DNA of 64,000 bases from JASGKO01 sp049840595 (GCA_049840595.1 JASGKO010000036.1:1-64000); one strand, 5' to 3'. Positions 18,865 to 28,412 are shown, counted from the stretch's first letter. Translations and numbers: made by a program. Notes: a model not told the origin generated them from the sequence alone.

Positions 18865-20968
18865 ATGCCAAAATCCAGCAAGCAAAAGTCTTCCAAAGCC
18901 ACCACACCCGCCAAGAAAGCCCCTGCGAAAAAGACCGCCCAAACAGAGCGCCAAGCCCGTCAAATCCACCAAGGCCGTTAAGACCGTCAAGGCCGTAAAA
19001 GTTTCCAAACCCGCTCCCAAGGCATCCGCGCACGCTTCCAAGGCATCCAAACCCGCTCCCAAAGCTCCGGCCAAGGCTTCCAAGCCGGCGAAAAAAGCCG
19101 CGCCAGTCTCCAAGAAAGCTCCGGCCAAGCCTGCTCCCGCTCCCGCCAAACCCAGCCGCTCCAAAAAGGAACCGGCGCCCGCTCCGACCAAGGCGAAGGA
19201 AGCAAGCCCGGCCAAGGGCAAAGCCGCGGTGAATGGCAACGGCCATTCCCATCCGGCGGAAACGCCTCGCCACAACCACTCCCATCCGACCGCCACCGCA
19301 GCGTTGAACGGCGAATCCAAGCTTAACCAGTTTGAGCAGCCGGAATTCCAGGAAAAGCTCCGCGAACTGATCAAGCTGGCCAAGGAGCAGGGATATCTCA
19401 CTTTTGACGACCTCAACGAGGCGCTTCCCGACAATGTCAACGACGCCGGACGAAATGGAGACTCGATCCTCTCCCGCCTGCGGGCGATGGAGATCGACAT
19501 CATCGACGCCTCGGACGTGGACCGCTACAAGGACGGCCAGAAGGCTTCCGACGATGAGGAAGAGGACAAGACGGAATCCAAGCTGGATGTGCTGGACGAT
19601 CCCGGTGCGCATGTATCTCAAGCAAATGGGACAGGTGCCGCTGCTCACCCGCGAGCAGGAAGTCGAGATTTCCAAGCGGATCGAGGATGCCGAACTCGAT
19701 GGTGCAAAAGCACATCAATTACTTCGGCTTTATCGCCCGCGCCTTCCAGGACCTGGCGCAGAAGCTGATCGAAGGCCGCGAACGTTTCGACCGCGTGATT
19801 CTCGACAAGAAGATCGAAAGCCGCGAGCGCTACATGAAGCAGCTGCCCAAGCCTCTGCACGACGCTGGAGAAGCTGCAACTGGAAGTCGGCAAAGCCTAC
19901 AAGCAGGTGCTCGCCCAGCGGAGCCAAGAGCCCGGAATCGAAGGCGTTCAAGGATCTTCAAAAAGGCCCACGACACCCTGCAGAAGCTGTATCCCAAGTT
20001 TTACTTCAAGCAGAAGGTCACTGAGGAATTTGTCCATCTCGCGGATGAACATTTCCGGTACTCATCACCCTCTGCCAGCAGGAAGTCGTCAACAAGCGCA
20101 AGCAGCGCCAAGACGCCCGCGCAAGGCGTCGATTACGCTGCCAAGCTGAAGGAAATCCAAAGCCGCACCTGGATGGCGCCCGAGGATTTCGTCAACAGCT
20201 ACCACGAGCTGAAGTCGTGGTTCCGCAAGGCGCTCAAGGCCAAGACCGAGATGGTGGAGGCGAACCTGCGCCTCGTTATTTCCATCGCGAAGAAATATAC
20301 CAATCGCGGCCTCTCCTTCCTCGATCTCATCCAGGAAGGCAACATGGGCTTGATGAAGGCGGTCGAGAAGTTCGAATACCGCCGCGGCTACAAGTTTTCC
20401 ACCTACGCCACGTGGTGGATTCGCCAGGCGATTACGCGTTCCATCGCCGATCAGGCCCGCACCATTCGTATCCCGGTGCACATGATCGAAACGATCAACA
20501 AGCTGATGCGGGTGCAGAAGCAGCTCGTGCAGGAATACGGCCGCGAGCCTTCGCCGGAAGAGGTTTCCGAGGAAATCCAGCTCCCGGTCGAGCGTGTGCG
20601 CGCGGTGTTGAAGATGGCGCAGCAGCCCATTTCCCTGCAATCGCCCGTCGGCGAGAGCGACGATACCAGCTTTGGCGACTTCATCGAAGACAAGGGCGCG
20701 GAAAATCCGAGCGACATGACCGCCGTCGTCACTGCTCAAGGAGAAGATTAAGGACGTGCTGGAAACGCTCACCGAGCGGGAACGGCAGGTGCTGGAACAG
20801 CGCTTCGGCCTGGTGGACGGCTACAGCCGCACTCTTGAAGAGGTCGGTCGTCAGTTCAAGGTCACCCGCGAACGCATTCGCCAGATCGAGGCCAAAGCCC
20901 TGCGCAAAATGCGTCACCCGACCCGCATTCGCCAGCTGGAAGGTTTCCTCGAAGCGAACGAAGTGTAG
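18865..20968 (+). CDS. rpoD: Primary sigma factor RpoD (multiple frameshifts)
   Basis: Directs RNA polymerase to housekeeping promoters. Starts MPKSSKQKSSKATTPAKKAP; the first 120 or so residues are a Lys/Ala/Pro-rich tail. Then region 1.1 (FQEKLRELIKLAKEQGYLTF), region 1.2 (VRMYLKQMGQVPLLTREQE), region 2 (ANLRLVISIAKKYTNRGLSF, FSTYATWWIRQAITR), region 3 and region 4 (TLEEVGRQFKVTRERIRQIE). About 700 residues. Frame breaks near 18945, 19600, 19697, 19865, 19950, 20060 and 20735; region 2 to 3 is intact. Every conserved region is present once the frames are joined, so these are consensus errors. Confidence 0.9.
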
Positions 20969-20972
20969 CCAA

Positions 20973-21016
20973 TAAGAAATGGCTTGCACCAACCTGGGTG
21001 CAACTTTCATTTCTTA
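20973..21016 (+). terminator. Imperfect hairpin after rpoD
   Basis: TAAGAAATG-G-CTTGCACC and its partner GGTGCAACTTTCATTTCTTA can pair over about 17 bases with a small bulge. It starts five bases after the rpoD stop and ends 17 bases before the next gene's GTG. No long T run follows, so it could be a terminator, an attenuator or a 3' stabilising stem. Confidence 0.4.
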
Positions 21017-21033
21017 CCGGAGTTACTCTAAAC

Positions 21034-21399
21034 GTGAAGCACAACGACCAGAACGAGCCGGATCATGAATTTGGGGATGATGCCCTGTGGGATTTGCTTG
21101 GAAAAGCGAAGACCCCCGAGGTCTCCCCGTTTTTCTCCCGCAATGTGGTGCGTGAAGTTCGCCTGCACCACACTGGGATTTCCCGCTTTTTCACCCGTCG
21201 CTGGCGTTTCATTCCGGCCACCGCTGCCCTGGGGCTGCTGGCCTGTATCACGCTCAATCAAGTAATGGAGCGCCCGAATTCCACCAGCGACACGCGCGTC
21301 ACCTCGACGGAAAAGGTGGATTACGATGTTATTAGCAACCTCGACGACCTGCTGGCGTCGCAGGAAAATTCTGTATGGCTGGACGATACGAATCAGTAA
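21034..21399 (+). CDS. Small membrane-anchored protein of unknown function
   Basis: 121 residues. GTG start at 21034 behind CCGGAGT is chosen because the frame upstream belongs to the hairpin region. N-terminal acidic cytoplasmic part (NDQNEPDHEFGDDALWDLLG), Arg-rich juxtamembrane segment (FFTRRWRF), one membrane helix (IPATAALGLLACITLNQVM) and a short acidic tail. The layout (short cytoplasmic part, single helix) recalls small anti-sigma or regulator anchors, but no family was recognised. The 3' end overlaps the likely start of the next gene. Confidence 0.6.
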   Translation: MKHNDQNEPDHEFGDDALWDLLGKAKTPEVSPFFSRNVVREVRLHHTGISRFFTRRWRFIPATAALGLLACITLNQVMERPNSTSDTRVTSTEKVDYDVISNLDDLLASQENSVWLDDTNQ

Positions 21400-22134
21400 C
21401 CGCATTAGCGGCCGGCCCTTCTTTTTTCGACCGGCAGTCTGGTCTTTGCTGCCAATTCCAGCCTCGCTCCCAGCCCGAGCCCGAGCGCAAGTGCCGCTGC
21501 GAATGCAACCACGAACCGCGACCCCGGGGATGGCCCGAAAGAAGCGGATGATTCACACGATGGACCGCATGACGGGCCACGCGACGGAGCCGATAAACCA
21601 CCGTTTATGCATCCTCCCGGGGATGATGGACATGGCGGCGGCATGCAGCATAACCCGGATATCAAAAGCTTTCTCAATGGCCTGCCAGCCGATCAGCGAG
21701 GACAGGCGATGGACTTCCTGAGAAGTGTCCCGCCGGACAACTGGGGCCGGGCCATGGAAAACTTCAAGATATGGCTCACGCTGACCAAGGAGCAACAGAA
21801 TCTGATCCGGGGAATTTCCAAGAACCGCCAGGATCGGATCAAGCAGGAGATTGATCACGCCATCAAACAATCCGGGCTCAGCCTGGATCCCGACCAGCAA
21901 AAAGCCTTTGGCAAACGCTATTTCGACGAGCGCCGGAAGATCGAAATGTCCATCCGCAGGCAGATGGATGACCAGCGCAATGCGATGACGACAGATCTCA
22001 TCAAGCGCCTGCACGACGAGTTTGTGAACAAACAAGCCAGTCCGTCGCCGTCTCCAGTGGCGGCTTCCTCGACCACTCCGGCTCCCAGTGCTTCCGCTTC
22101 ACCTGCGGCATCGGCAGTGGCGGAGAAGAAGTAG
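21375..22134 (+). CDS. Exported His/Asp-rich and helical protein of unknown function (one frameshift)
   Basis: The main frame is open from about 21409 to 22134. A plausible start is ATG 21375 (MAGRYESVTALAAGPSFF), continuing after one indel in the T run near 21425 into FSTGSLVFAANSSLAPSPSP, which together make a signal peptide. Next a low-complexity Asp/His/Gly/Pro region (DDSHDGPHDGPRDGADKPP), then a helical domain (FLNGLPADQRGQAMDFLRSV; WLTLTKEQQNLIRGISKN) and a Ser/Pro/Ala tail. The helical part faintly recalls periplasmic metal-sensor or DUF3106-like proteins. Function unknown. Confidence 0.6.
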
Positions 22135-22229
22135 CCAGTCTTCCGGAGCTACCGCTTTGCAAAAGCAGGCCATTCCAAGCTACGCTTAAGCGGCCATAAC
22201 TTTCTGCGAAAGGAAAGTAATAATTAGCC

Positions 22230-23132
22230 TCAAACTCTTCGCCGAAGAGCACTTACTGCAATCACCCCCAAGAGCAGCAGCCCGCTGGACGGCTCTGGAA
22301 CTACGATCCATCCCACATCCTTCAGCCCTGCCATATCCAGCGTAGTGAAGACTTTCCGGGTCCCGGTGGTCAAGGCTGGAGACATGGCCGTTTCCTGCGC
22401 GGTGCTGGTTCCATAAATGGTGCTCATCGTGCCGGTGGCCCAGTGCGCCAGATCCGCGGAAAGCGAGACCGCCACTCCGCCATTGGCCGCCTTGCTATTG
22501 GCTCCGGTAAACGTGCCGCTCGACACATCCGCGTTCCAGGAACCAGCAGTTCCCAACCCCAATACATGGCCAATTTCGTGCAAGGCCACAGAGTAAAAAT
22601 CATTAGCCGAAAAGCTTTCATTAGTGCTGGGATCGGGATCGAAATACCAACTGGCGCTGGAATTGAACTGCACCGAACCTCCCCATGGGCCAAAATCGGT
22701 CGGCGTCGAGGCCAGGGCTCCGGTTTGCCCGCGGGCAGCGACCGTATTCAACCACGATTGTGACCCCGAAGCACTGTAACCCCCAGGCCCTCCCTCCCCC
22801 AAAGTCGATCCACTCAGACTAAGCCCACCCACGTAAATCAAAATTTCGTTGGCCGCAATACTCGGATTCGTCACCGACGTGCTGTTCCCTGTGCTCGGAT
22901 TGGTAAAAGTCGCCGTCCAGCTATTCGAACCGCTAGAATTGATCGCGGTTAGCGAATCGGAAAGCCGGGAATCAAAAAATTGTCCCGCCGCTTCCAAATC
23001 CGTCTTGGCCGTCGGGTTGTTGGCAAAGAAATTATTGGTATCGTCACTGTAATCGAAGACGATATTGATCGCCCGGCCCGGGAGGACGGAGACAATGAAA
23101 AACAGGGCCAAGTAGAGCGGACGGCGTAACAT
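22230..23132 (-). CDS. PEP-CTERM-anchored, metalloprotease-like secreted protein
   Basis: 300 residues. Start MLRRPLYLALFFIVSVLPG at 23132 gives a clean signal peptide. The body is Ser/Thr/Asn/Gly-rich. A zinc-binding helix HEIGHVLGLG is present, as in matrixin-like (M10) peptidases, but the third ligand expected three residues later reads Thr. The C-terminus VVPEPSSGLLLLGVIAVSAL followed by RRRV is a textbook PEP-CTERM sorting signal, implying processing by an exosortase not seen here. Activity is uncertain because of the missing third His. Confidence 0.82.
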   Translation of the reverse strand: MLRRPLYLALFFIVSVLPGRAINIVFDYSDDTNNFFANNPTAKTDLEAAGQFFDSRLSDSLTAINSSGSNSWTATFTNPSTGNSTSVTNPSIAANEILIYVGGLSLSGSTLGEGGPGGYSASGSQSWLNTVAARGQTGALASTPTDFGPWGGSVQFNSSASWYFDPDPSTNESFSANDFYSVALHEIGHVLGLGTAGSWNADVSSGTFTGANSKAANGGVAVSLSADLAHWATGTMSTIYGTSTAQETAMSPALTTGTRKVFTTLDMAGLKDVGWIVVPEPSSGLLLLGVIAVSALRRRV

Positions 23133-23218
23133 TACGCCTTCAAGAAGCAAAAGCCGCGCCTGCAATTCTTACAAATTGCGCTCGCCCCCCGGCGGCATCC
23201 CCTTTTTAATCTGCGCCC

Positions 23219-24547
23219 ATGCTCAATGGAATCTGGCTGGCCTTGATCCTCGTCGCGGTGACTTGCGCGGCCCTCACGGGCACCATGCCCAAGGTCACCG
23301 ACAGCGCCATTACGGCAGCCGGTACCGCGATTACCCTGGCGATCGGGCTTTCCGGAGTAATGGCGCTCTGGCTGGGCATGATGCGGCTGGCGGAAAAATC
23401 CGGGCTGGTCACCCTGCTCTCCCGATTCCTGCGTCCCCTGCTCACCCGGCTGTTTCCCGAAGTTCCCGCCGAGCACCCCGCGATGGGAGCAATGGCGATG
23501 AACATGGCGGCAAACATGCTGGGCCTCGGCAACGCAGCCACCCCCCTCGGCATTCGTGCCATGCAAAATCTGGCGACGCTCAACCGTTATCCCGGCACCG
23601 CGAGCAACTCGATGTGCACCTTCCTCGCCATCAATACGAGTTCCATCCAGCTCATCCCGGCCACGGCGGTGGCCATTCTGGCATCGGCGGGGTCCAAAGA
23701 ACCGACCGCCATTGTCGGTACGGCTTTTCTAGCGACACTCTGTGCCTTCACCGTCGCCATCTCCAGTGTCAAGTTCCTCGAAAAACTGCCCTGGTTCCGA
23801 ATCAAGGAAGCAGCGCAGGAGATCCAAGCCTCCGACGGTCCGGTCACCGAAGCGCTCCCGGAAGAGCCCCCCATCGCTCCGTGGAATGGATGGAAGGCGC
23901 TGGCGCTCCTCGTTTTTTTCGGCCTGATGATTTACGCCGCACTCAATCTGCTGCCTGGGGACACCAAGCAGACGCTTCCCGATTTTATCACCCAGGCGTC
24001 CCCAAAAACGCTGCTCATTCATTTCGCCGACACCATCTCCAAGCTGGCCATTCCACTGCTGCTGGCCTTTTTCCCGCTCTACGCCACCCTGCGTGGGGTC
24101 GCGGTCTATGAAGAGTTTGTAGAAGGCGCAAAAGAGGGATTTCAGGTGGCCATTCGCATCATGCCTTTCCTCGTGGGGATGCTGGTGGCGATTGGCATGC
24201 TGCGCGGTTCCGGGGTCATTGACCTCGTTCAAGGGTGGCTCAAGCCAGCGCTGGATTTAATTCATTTTCCGCCCGAACTGGTTCCCCTCGTCCTGATGCG
24301 CCCGCTTAGTGGCGGCGGGGCGACCGGCATTTTCGCGGAACTGGTGAAAACCTTTGGTCCGGATAACCTGATCACCCGCACCGCCGGCACCATCATCGGC
24401 AGCACGGAGACCACCTTTTATGTTCTCGCCGTTTACTTTGGCGCGGTGGCGATCAAACGCGCCCGCCATGCGGTGATTGCCGGTCTCCTGGCCGATTTGA
24501 CCGGGATTGCTGCTTCCGTTGCCATCTGCCGACTGGTCTTCAGTTAA
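23219..24547 (+). CDS. SpmA/SpmB-like fused nucleoside-recognition (Gate) membrane protein
   Basis: 442 residues, intact. Hydrophobic throughout, with two homologous halves. First half: TDSAITAAGTAITLAIGLSG and MNMAANMLGLGNAATPLGI, the spore-maturation-A/nucleoside-recognition signature. Second half: VEGAKEGFQVAIRIMPFLVG and LMRPLSGGGATGIFAELV, matching SpmB. Non-spore-formers commonly carry this fusion; the substrate is not established. ATG at 23219 lies 87 bases from the divergent PEP-CTERM gene. No Shine-Dalgarno is visible. Confidence 0.85.
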   Translation: MLNGIWLALILVAVTCAALTGTMPKVTDSAITAAGTAITLAIGLSGVMALWLGMMRLAEKSGLVTLLSRFLRPLLTRLFPEVPAEHPAMGAMAMNMAANMLGLGNAATPLGIRAMQNLATLNRYPGTASNSMCTFLAINTSSIQLIPATAVAILASAGSKEPTAIVGTAFLATLCAFTVAISSVKFLEKLPWFRIKEAAQEIQASDGPVTEALPEEPPIAPWNGWKALALLVFFGLMIYAALNLLPGDTKQTLPDFITQASPKTLLIHFADTISKLAIPLLLAFFPLYATLRGVAVYEEFVEGAKEGFQVAIRIMPFLVGMLVAIGMLRGSGVIDLVQGWLKPALDLIHFPPELVPLVLMRPLSGGGATGIFAELVKTFGPDNLITRTAGTIIGSTETTFYVLAVYFGAVAIKRARHAVIAGLLADLTGIAASVAICRLVFS

Positions 24548-24570
24548 GCCACCACCGTTTTGCTTATCCC

Positions 24571-25224
24571 ATGAAAGTCATCGTCACCTGCGGTCCCTCC
24601 ATCGAGCCGATTGATGAAGTGCGGTGCATTACCAATTTTTCCACCGGTGAGCTTGGGATCCGATTATCGAATACGCTGGCGGCAAAAGGCTTCGACGTGA
24701 TCTGTCTCAAGGGCAGTCACGCCACCTGCCCCATTCCGCTCGATCACGTGGAAACCCGCCGCTTCGCGACCAATGCTGATCTGCTGACCTGTCTCCAAAA
24801 GCTATCCGGCCCCGGAATAGCAGCGGTCTTCCATGTGGCAGCCCTATGCGACTTTGAACTGGAATCGGTAAAAGCCGCTGATTCCACAATGGACGGCCTG
24901 CGCAAAATCTCGGGTGTGCCCAGTCTGCAAATTTCCCTCAAAGCCGCACCGAAACTGATTGCTTCGTTGCGGGAGCTGTTTCCAGCCGCAAAAATCATTG
25001 GCTGGAAGTATGAACTGGATGGCACCCCGCAAAGCGCACTCGAAAAAGGCGCCCGCCAGATGACAAAAAATCGGACCGACGCGTGCGTGGTCAACGGGAG
25101 CGCGTATGGGGAAGGCTTTGCCTTCTGCGAGCGCGGAGAGGAGCCGCACCATCTGGCGGATAAGGCGACGCTTTGCCAGCATCTCAGTGAATGGCTGGCG
25201 CGGGAAAGATTTCAGCCGCGTTAA
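24571..25224 (+). CDS. CoaB-like (phosphopantothenate-cysteine ligase/DFP C-terminal domain) protein
   Basis: 217 residues, intact. VIVTCGPSIEPIDEVRCITN and FSTGELGIRLSNTLAAKGFD match the nucleotide-binding start of CoaB; AAKIIGWKYELDG and MTKNRTDACVVNG match its later motifs. There is no N-terminal CoaC (flavin decarboxylase) domain, so this is a stand-alone CoaB or a relative. It may perform the ligation step of coenzyme A synthesis or be a divergent paralogue of a bifunctional CoaBC elsewhere. Confidence 0.75.
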   Translation: MKVIVTCGPSIEPIDEVRCITNFSTGELGIRLSNTLAAKGFDVICLKGSHATCPIPLDHVETRRFATNADLLTCLQKLSGPGIAAVFHVAALCDFELESVKAADSTMDGLRKISGVPSLQISLKAAPKLIASLRELFPAAKIIGWKYELDGTPQSALEKGARQMTKNRTDACVVNGSAYGEGFAFCERGEEPHHLADKATLCQHLSEWLARERFQPR

Positions 25225-25296
25225 AAAGCTATTGCCTTGCATTTACGCGACGCTTATCTTGCGCCGTCCATTTCACCCAGAAACAGGCACCCCACA

Positions 25297-26038
25297 ATGA
25301 ACATTGCTTCCCCTACCCGTCCGCGCAAAGGCTTTACGCTCATCGAACTCCTGGTCGTCATCGCGATTATCGCCCTTCTGGCCGGACTGCTGCTTCCCGT
25401 CCTGAACACCACCAAAAGCAAGGCGAACCAGTCCAAATGCCTGGAAAACCTCCGACTGTGGGGCACCGCGATCGGTGGTTACATGGGAGATCACAAAGGG
25501 CAGGTAGCATGGAGCGGGGTGTTTTCTTATTCCGGCACCTTTTCGAACTACATGCAGTATTTCAATAACAACTCCGCCTATGCAGCGGTGAATGCGCAGA
25601 ATATGCTGCGCTGGTGCCCTGGCCGACAGTTCATGGAGTCCGTCCAAAGCTAGTGGAGGCAATGCCCCGGTGGACTACGCTTTCATTCGTCCCAACATCA
25701 CGATCGGCACCAGTACAACCACGCATCCTGCAGACACGTCTGGTTATCCCTACAATCTGGGCAGCTTCCCGAATCGCGGCCAACTGCTCCTGATCGTTGA
25801 TGGGGCCAGCTCGAATTCAAGCCAGACCATAGGTGCCAACGGAGGTAACTGGACTACGGCCGTCCAGCCGATTTGCATCAACGCAGACAGCACCCAGGTT
25901 CGCCACTCCGGCGGGGTAAATATGCTTTTTGGCGACTTCCACGTGGAATACAACAAATGGAGCACCGCCAACGATCCGAAAGGCGTTGCAAATACGACCA
26001 ATCAGTCCAAGTGGACCACGGTTAATCTTCCCTACTAA
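25297..26038 (+). CDS. Pseudopilin-like exported protein 1 (one frameshift)
   Basis: About 247 residues. Prepilin signature RPRKGFTLIELLVVIAIIAL after the start MNIASPTRP: prepilin peptidase would cut after Gly, leaving a methylated Phe and a membrane helix. The body has NQSKCLENLRLWGTAIGGYM and the C-terminal VRHSGGVNMLFGDFHVEYN, typical of the short verrucomicrobial/planctomycetal DUF1559-type proteins. An extra base near 25619 (WCP to ADSSW) splits the frame; the paralogue at 27519 shows the intact reading. Seventeen bases separate it from the oxidoreductase. Confidence 0.82.
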
Positions 26039-26055
26039 TTCCTGATTCGGGCCGA

Positions 26056-27399
26056 GTGGATAATCATCAGCCAAAGAAGTTTGTCCTTGTCGGAGCTGGA
26101 GGACGGGCGGCGCTTTTTCTGGAGGCCATCTCGGTTTCGCATTCGCAAGACTCGCGGGTTCTGGCCCTTTGCGATACCAGTACAGTGCGCATGGGATATT
26201 ACAACCAGCGGCTGGAAGAGATATGGAAAACTCCAGCCGTCCCCACATATCCGGCCGAGAACTTTGCGCGGATGCTGGAGGAGCAAAAGCCAGACGGTGT
26301 AATCGTAACCAGCGTGGACTGCACGCATGCGGACTATATCATCTCCGCGCTGGAGCATGGCTGTGAAGCGATCACGGAAAAGCCAATGACAATTGATGCA
26401 GCCCGTTGCCGTGCGATTCTGGAAGCGCGGGAGCGAACTGGCGGCAAGGTGCGCGTGTGCTTTAACTATCGCTGGCAGGCGGCCCCGACCAAAATCAAAG
26501 AGCTTATCAGCAGCGGCGTCATCGGCAACGTGCGCAGCGTGATGATGGAATACGCGCTGGATACGAACCACGGTGCCGATTACTTCCGCCGCTGGCACAG
26601 CGAAAAAGAGAGTTCGGGCGGCCTGCTCGTTCATAAATCCACTCACCATTTCGATCTGGTCAACTGGTGGATTGATTCCATTCCGGCGGAAGTCTTTGCC
26701 TGGGGCAAACTGGCTTTCTATGGCCGCGAAAATGCGGTGGCGCGCGGAGATGAAAAACTGACCGGCTATCCGCGCTATACGGGCACGGATTCCACAAACG
26801 ATCCCTTTGCCTTCCGGCTCGAAAGCGAGGAAATGCGCGGCCTGTATCTCGATGCAGAAGCCGAGAGCGGCTACATCCGCGACAAGAACGTGTTCCGCGA
26901 TGGCATCAATATCGAGGATACGATGTCCGTGCTGGTGAAATATCGCAGCGGCGTGGTGCTCACCTACTCGCTCAATGCATTTTCGCCGACTGAAGGCTAC
27001 CGAGTAATCTTCCATGGCGACAAAGGGCGGATCGAGTATTCCAACTTCGGCGAATCGCTGCTCAACCTCGCTTTGAGCACGGACGCGGCGGAGAACCTGG
27101 AGTTGAAGGTTGCCGAAAGTCTGCGGATATTCCCGCACTTCGGCCCGGCTCAGGACGTAGAAATCCCCTACCAAAAAGGCAGCCACGGCGGTGGCGACCG
27201 CATCCTGCTGGAGCAGATCTTTGCCGCCCATCCGCCCGGGGAAAAATGGGGTCGCAACGCCGGTTGCGAACAGGGAGCCGCGTCCATCATTGTAGGCATT
27301 GCTGGCAATCAGTCGATGAAGACCGGGCTTCCGGTGCGAGTGGATGAATTGATCACTTTGCGCCCAGAAGTTACCCGCCTTGGCGAGTTGATTCATTAA
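26056..27399 (+). CDS. Gfo/Idh/MocA-family oxidoreductase
   Basis: 447 residues, intact. Rossmann N-terminus KKFVLVGAGGRAALFLEAIS, the family's EKP triad (residues 108-110, AITEKPMTID) with the conserved Lys, and a C-terminal alpha/beta domain with GLLVHKSTHHFDLVNWW. NAD(P)-dependent oxidation or reduction of a sugar or cyclitol; substrate unknown. GTG start at 26056, with no Shine-Dalgarno. The context (pseudopilins, GH2, GH112) suggests glycan catabolism. Confidence 0.85.
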   Translation: MDNHQPKKFVLVGAGGRAALFLEAISVSHSQDSRVLALCDTSTVRMGYYNQRLEEIWKTPAVPTYPAENFARMLEEQKPDGVIVTSVDCTHADYIISALEHGCEAITEKPMTIDAARCRAILEARERTGGKVRVCFNYRWQAAPTKIKELISSGVIGNVRSVMMEYALDTNHGADYFRRWHSEKESSGGLLVHKSTHHFDLVNWWIDSIPAEVFAWGKLAFYGRENAVARGDEKLTGYPRYTGTDSTNDPFAFRLESEEMRGLYLDAEAESGYIRDKNVFRDGINIEDTMSVLVKYRSGVVLTYSLNAFSPTEGYRVIFHGDKGRIEYSNFGESLLNLALSTDAAENLELKVAESLRIFPHFGPAQDVEIPYQKGSHGGGDRILLEQIFAAHPPGEKWGRNAGCEQGAASIIVGIAGNQSMKTGLPVRVDELITLRPEVTRLGELIH

Positions 27400-27518
27400 A
27401 GTACAGCCCATTCTTTCGCGATAACTCGATTGCGAAACAGCGACAATATTCTTGTCATCGGACATCCTATCTCTTAGATAAGGGATAAGGAAAGTTTACC
27501 TCTCCACGCGGCTTGTCT

Positions 27519-28253
27519 ATGAAAACATGTCCCTCTCCTTGGAAACGTAAAGGCTTTACGCTCATTGAACTGCTGGTCGTCATTGCGATTATCGCGGTCC
27601 TGGCTTCGCTGCTTCTCCCCACGCTCAGCACGGCCCGGAGCAAGGCGAATCAAACCAAGTGCTTGAATAATCTGCGCCAGTGGGGCACCGCCATCAGCGG
27701 CTACATGGGAGATCATCGGGGCCAGGTGGCATGGAATCAGGTGTTTTCGGTTGGAGACCCTCCCGTGAATTACATGCCCTATTTCAATGATATGGGCACT
27801 CATCCGGCCGCTGAAGCCCAGATGCTGGCGCGCTGGTGTCCGGCGGATGGGATTTGGAACGGCAGCGGTAGTGCGCCCGTAGATTATACTTTCATCCGGC
27901 CGAACATAAAAGTAGGGGCGAGCACGACTTTACACCCGGTTGGCACGGCGGGATATCCTTATATTCTTTCGAACTTCCCCAACCGCAGTAAACTAGCGCT
28001 GATCGTGGATGCCTACGGCGGCATTCAGGTGTTGGGACCGAGTGGATCGGGAACACCGGGGACTTGGGAAAACACGGTTGAGCCCATGTGCGTGAATGAT
28101 AACCGGGATGTCATCCGTCACTTCGGTGGGGCGAATATGCTCTTTGGTGACTTCCATGTGGAATTCAATAAATGGGGCGACCCAAACGATTCCAAATCCA
28201 TCTCCAACCTGTCCAATCAAGCGGCTTGGACCACGGTTAATCTTCCGAACTAA
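27519..28253 (+). CDS. Pseudopilin-like exported protein 2
   Basis: 244 residues, intact. Prepilin motif RKGFTLIELLVVIAIIAVLA after a ten-residue leader; NQTKCLNNLRQWGTAISGYM; PVDYTFIRPNIKVGAS; C-terminal HFGGANMLFGDFHVEFNKW. Clear paralogue of the gene at 25297, with the same ending (WTTVNLPN against WTTVNLPY). ATG at 27519 is preferred over the in-frame TTG at 27513. Confidence 0.85.
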   Translation: MKTCPSPWKRKGFTLIELLVVIAIIAVLASLLLPTLSTARSKANQTKCLNNLRQWGTAISGYMGDHRGQVAWNQVFSVGDPPVNYMPYFNDMGTHPAAEAQMLARWCPADGIWNGSGSAPVDYTFIRPNIKVGASTTLHPVGTAGYPYILSNFPNRSKLALIVDAYGGIQVLGPSGSGTPGTWENTVEPMCVNDNRDVIRHFGGANMLFGDFHVEFNKWGDPNDSKSISNLSNQAAWTTVNLPN

Positions 28254-28277
28254 TCCCACCTCGTCGGTCGAGAGTTG

Positions 28278-28412
28278 TCGATTCACGCTCATGGCGACCG
28301 GCTAAAAACGGGGCTTCCCTTGCGCTGGGACAAACTGTTACCCCTGCCATCCCGGGACATAACGCCCGGGCCATTGGCCGATGAAAGTAAATACGATTCC
28401 CAAAAACCGTAG
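28278..28412 (+). pseudogene. 3' remnant of a Gfo/Idh/MocA oxidoreductase gene
   Basis: Between pseudopilin 2 and GH2 the frame reads IHAHGDRLKTGLPLRWDKLL and then PSRDITPGPLADE. This matches in character the C-terminus of the oxidoreductase at 26056 (MKTGLPVRVDELITLRPE). No start codon or upstream domain remains. It suggests the pseudopilin-oxidoreductase pair was duplicated and the second oxidoreductase mostly deleted. Confidence 0.55.

Noticed and set aside
26035..27465. Minus-strand 476-codon ORF opposite the oxidoreductase
   Set aside because: Shadow of a complete Gfo/Idh/MocA gene.
25297..28253. A type IV pilus or type II secretion locus
   Set aside because: Only the prepilin signal is present; no ATPase, secretin or platform protein nearby.
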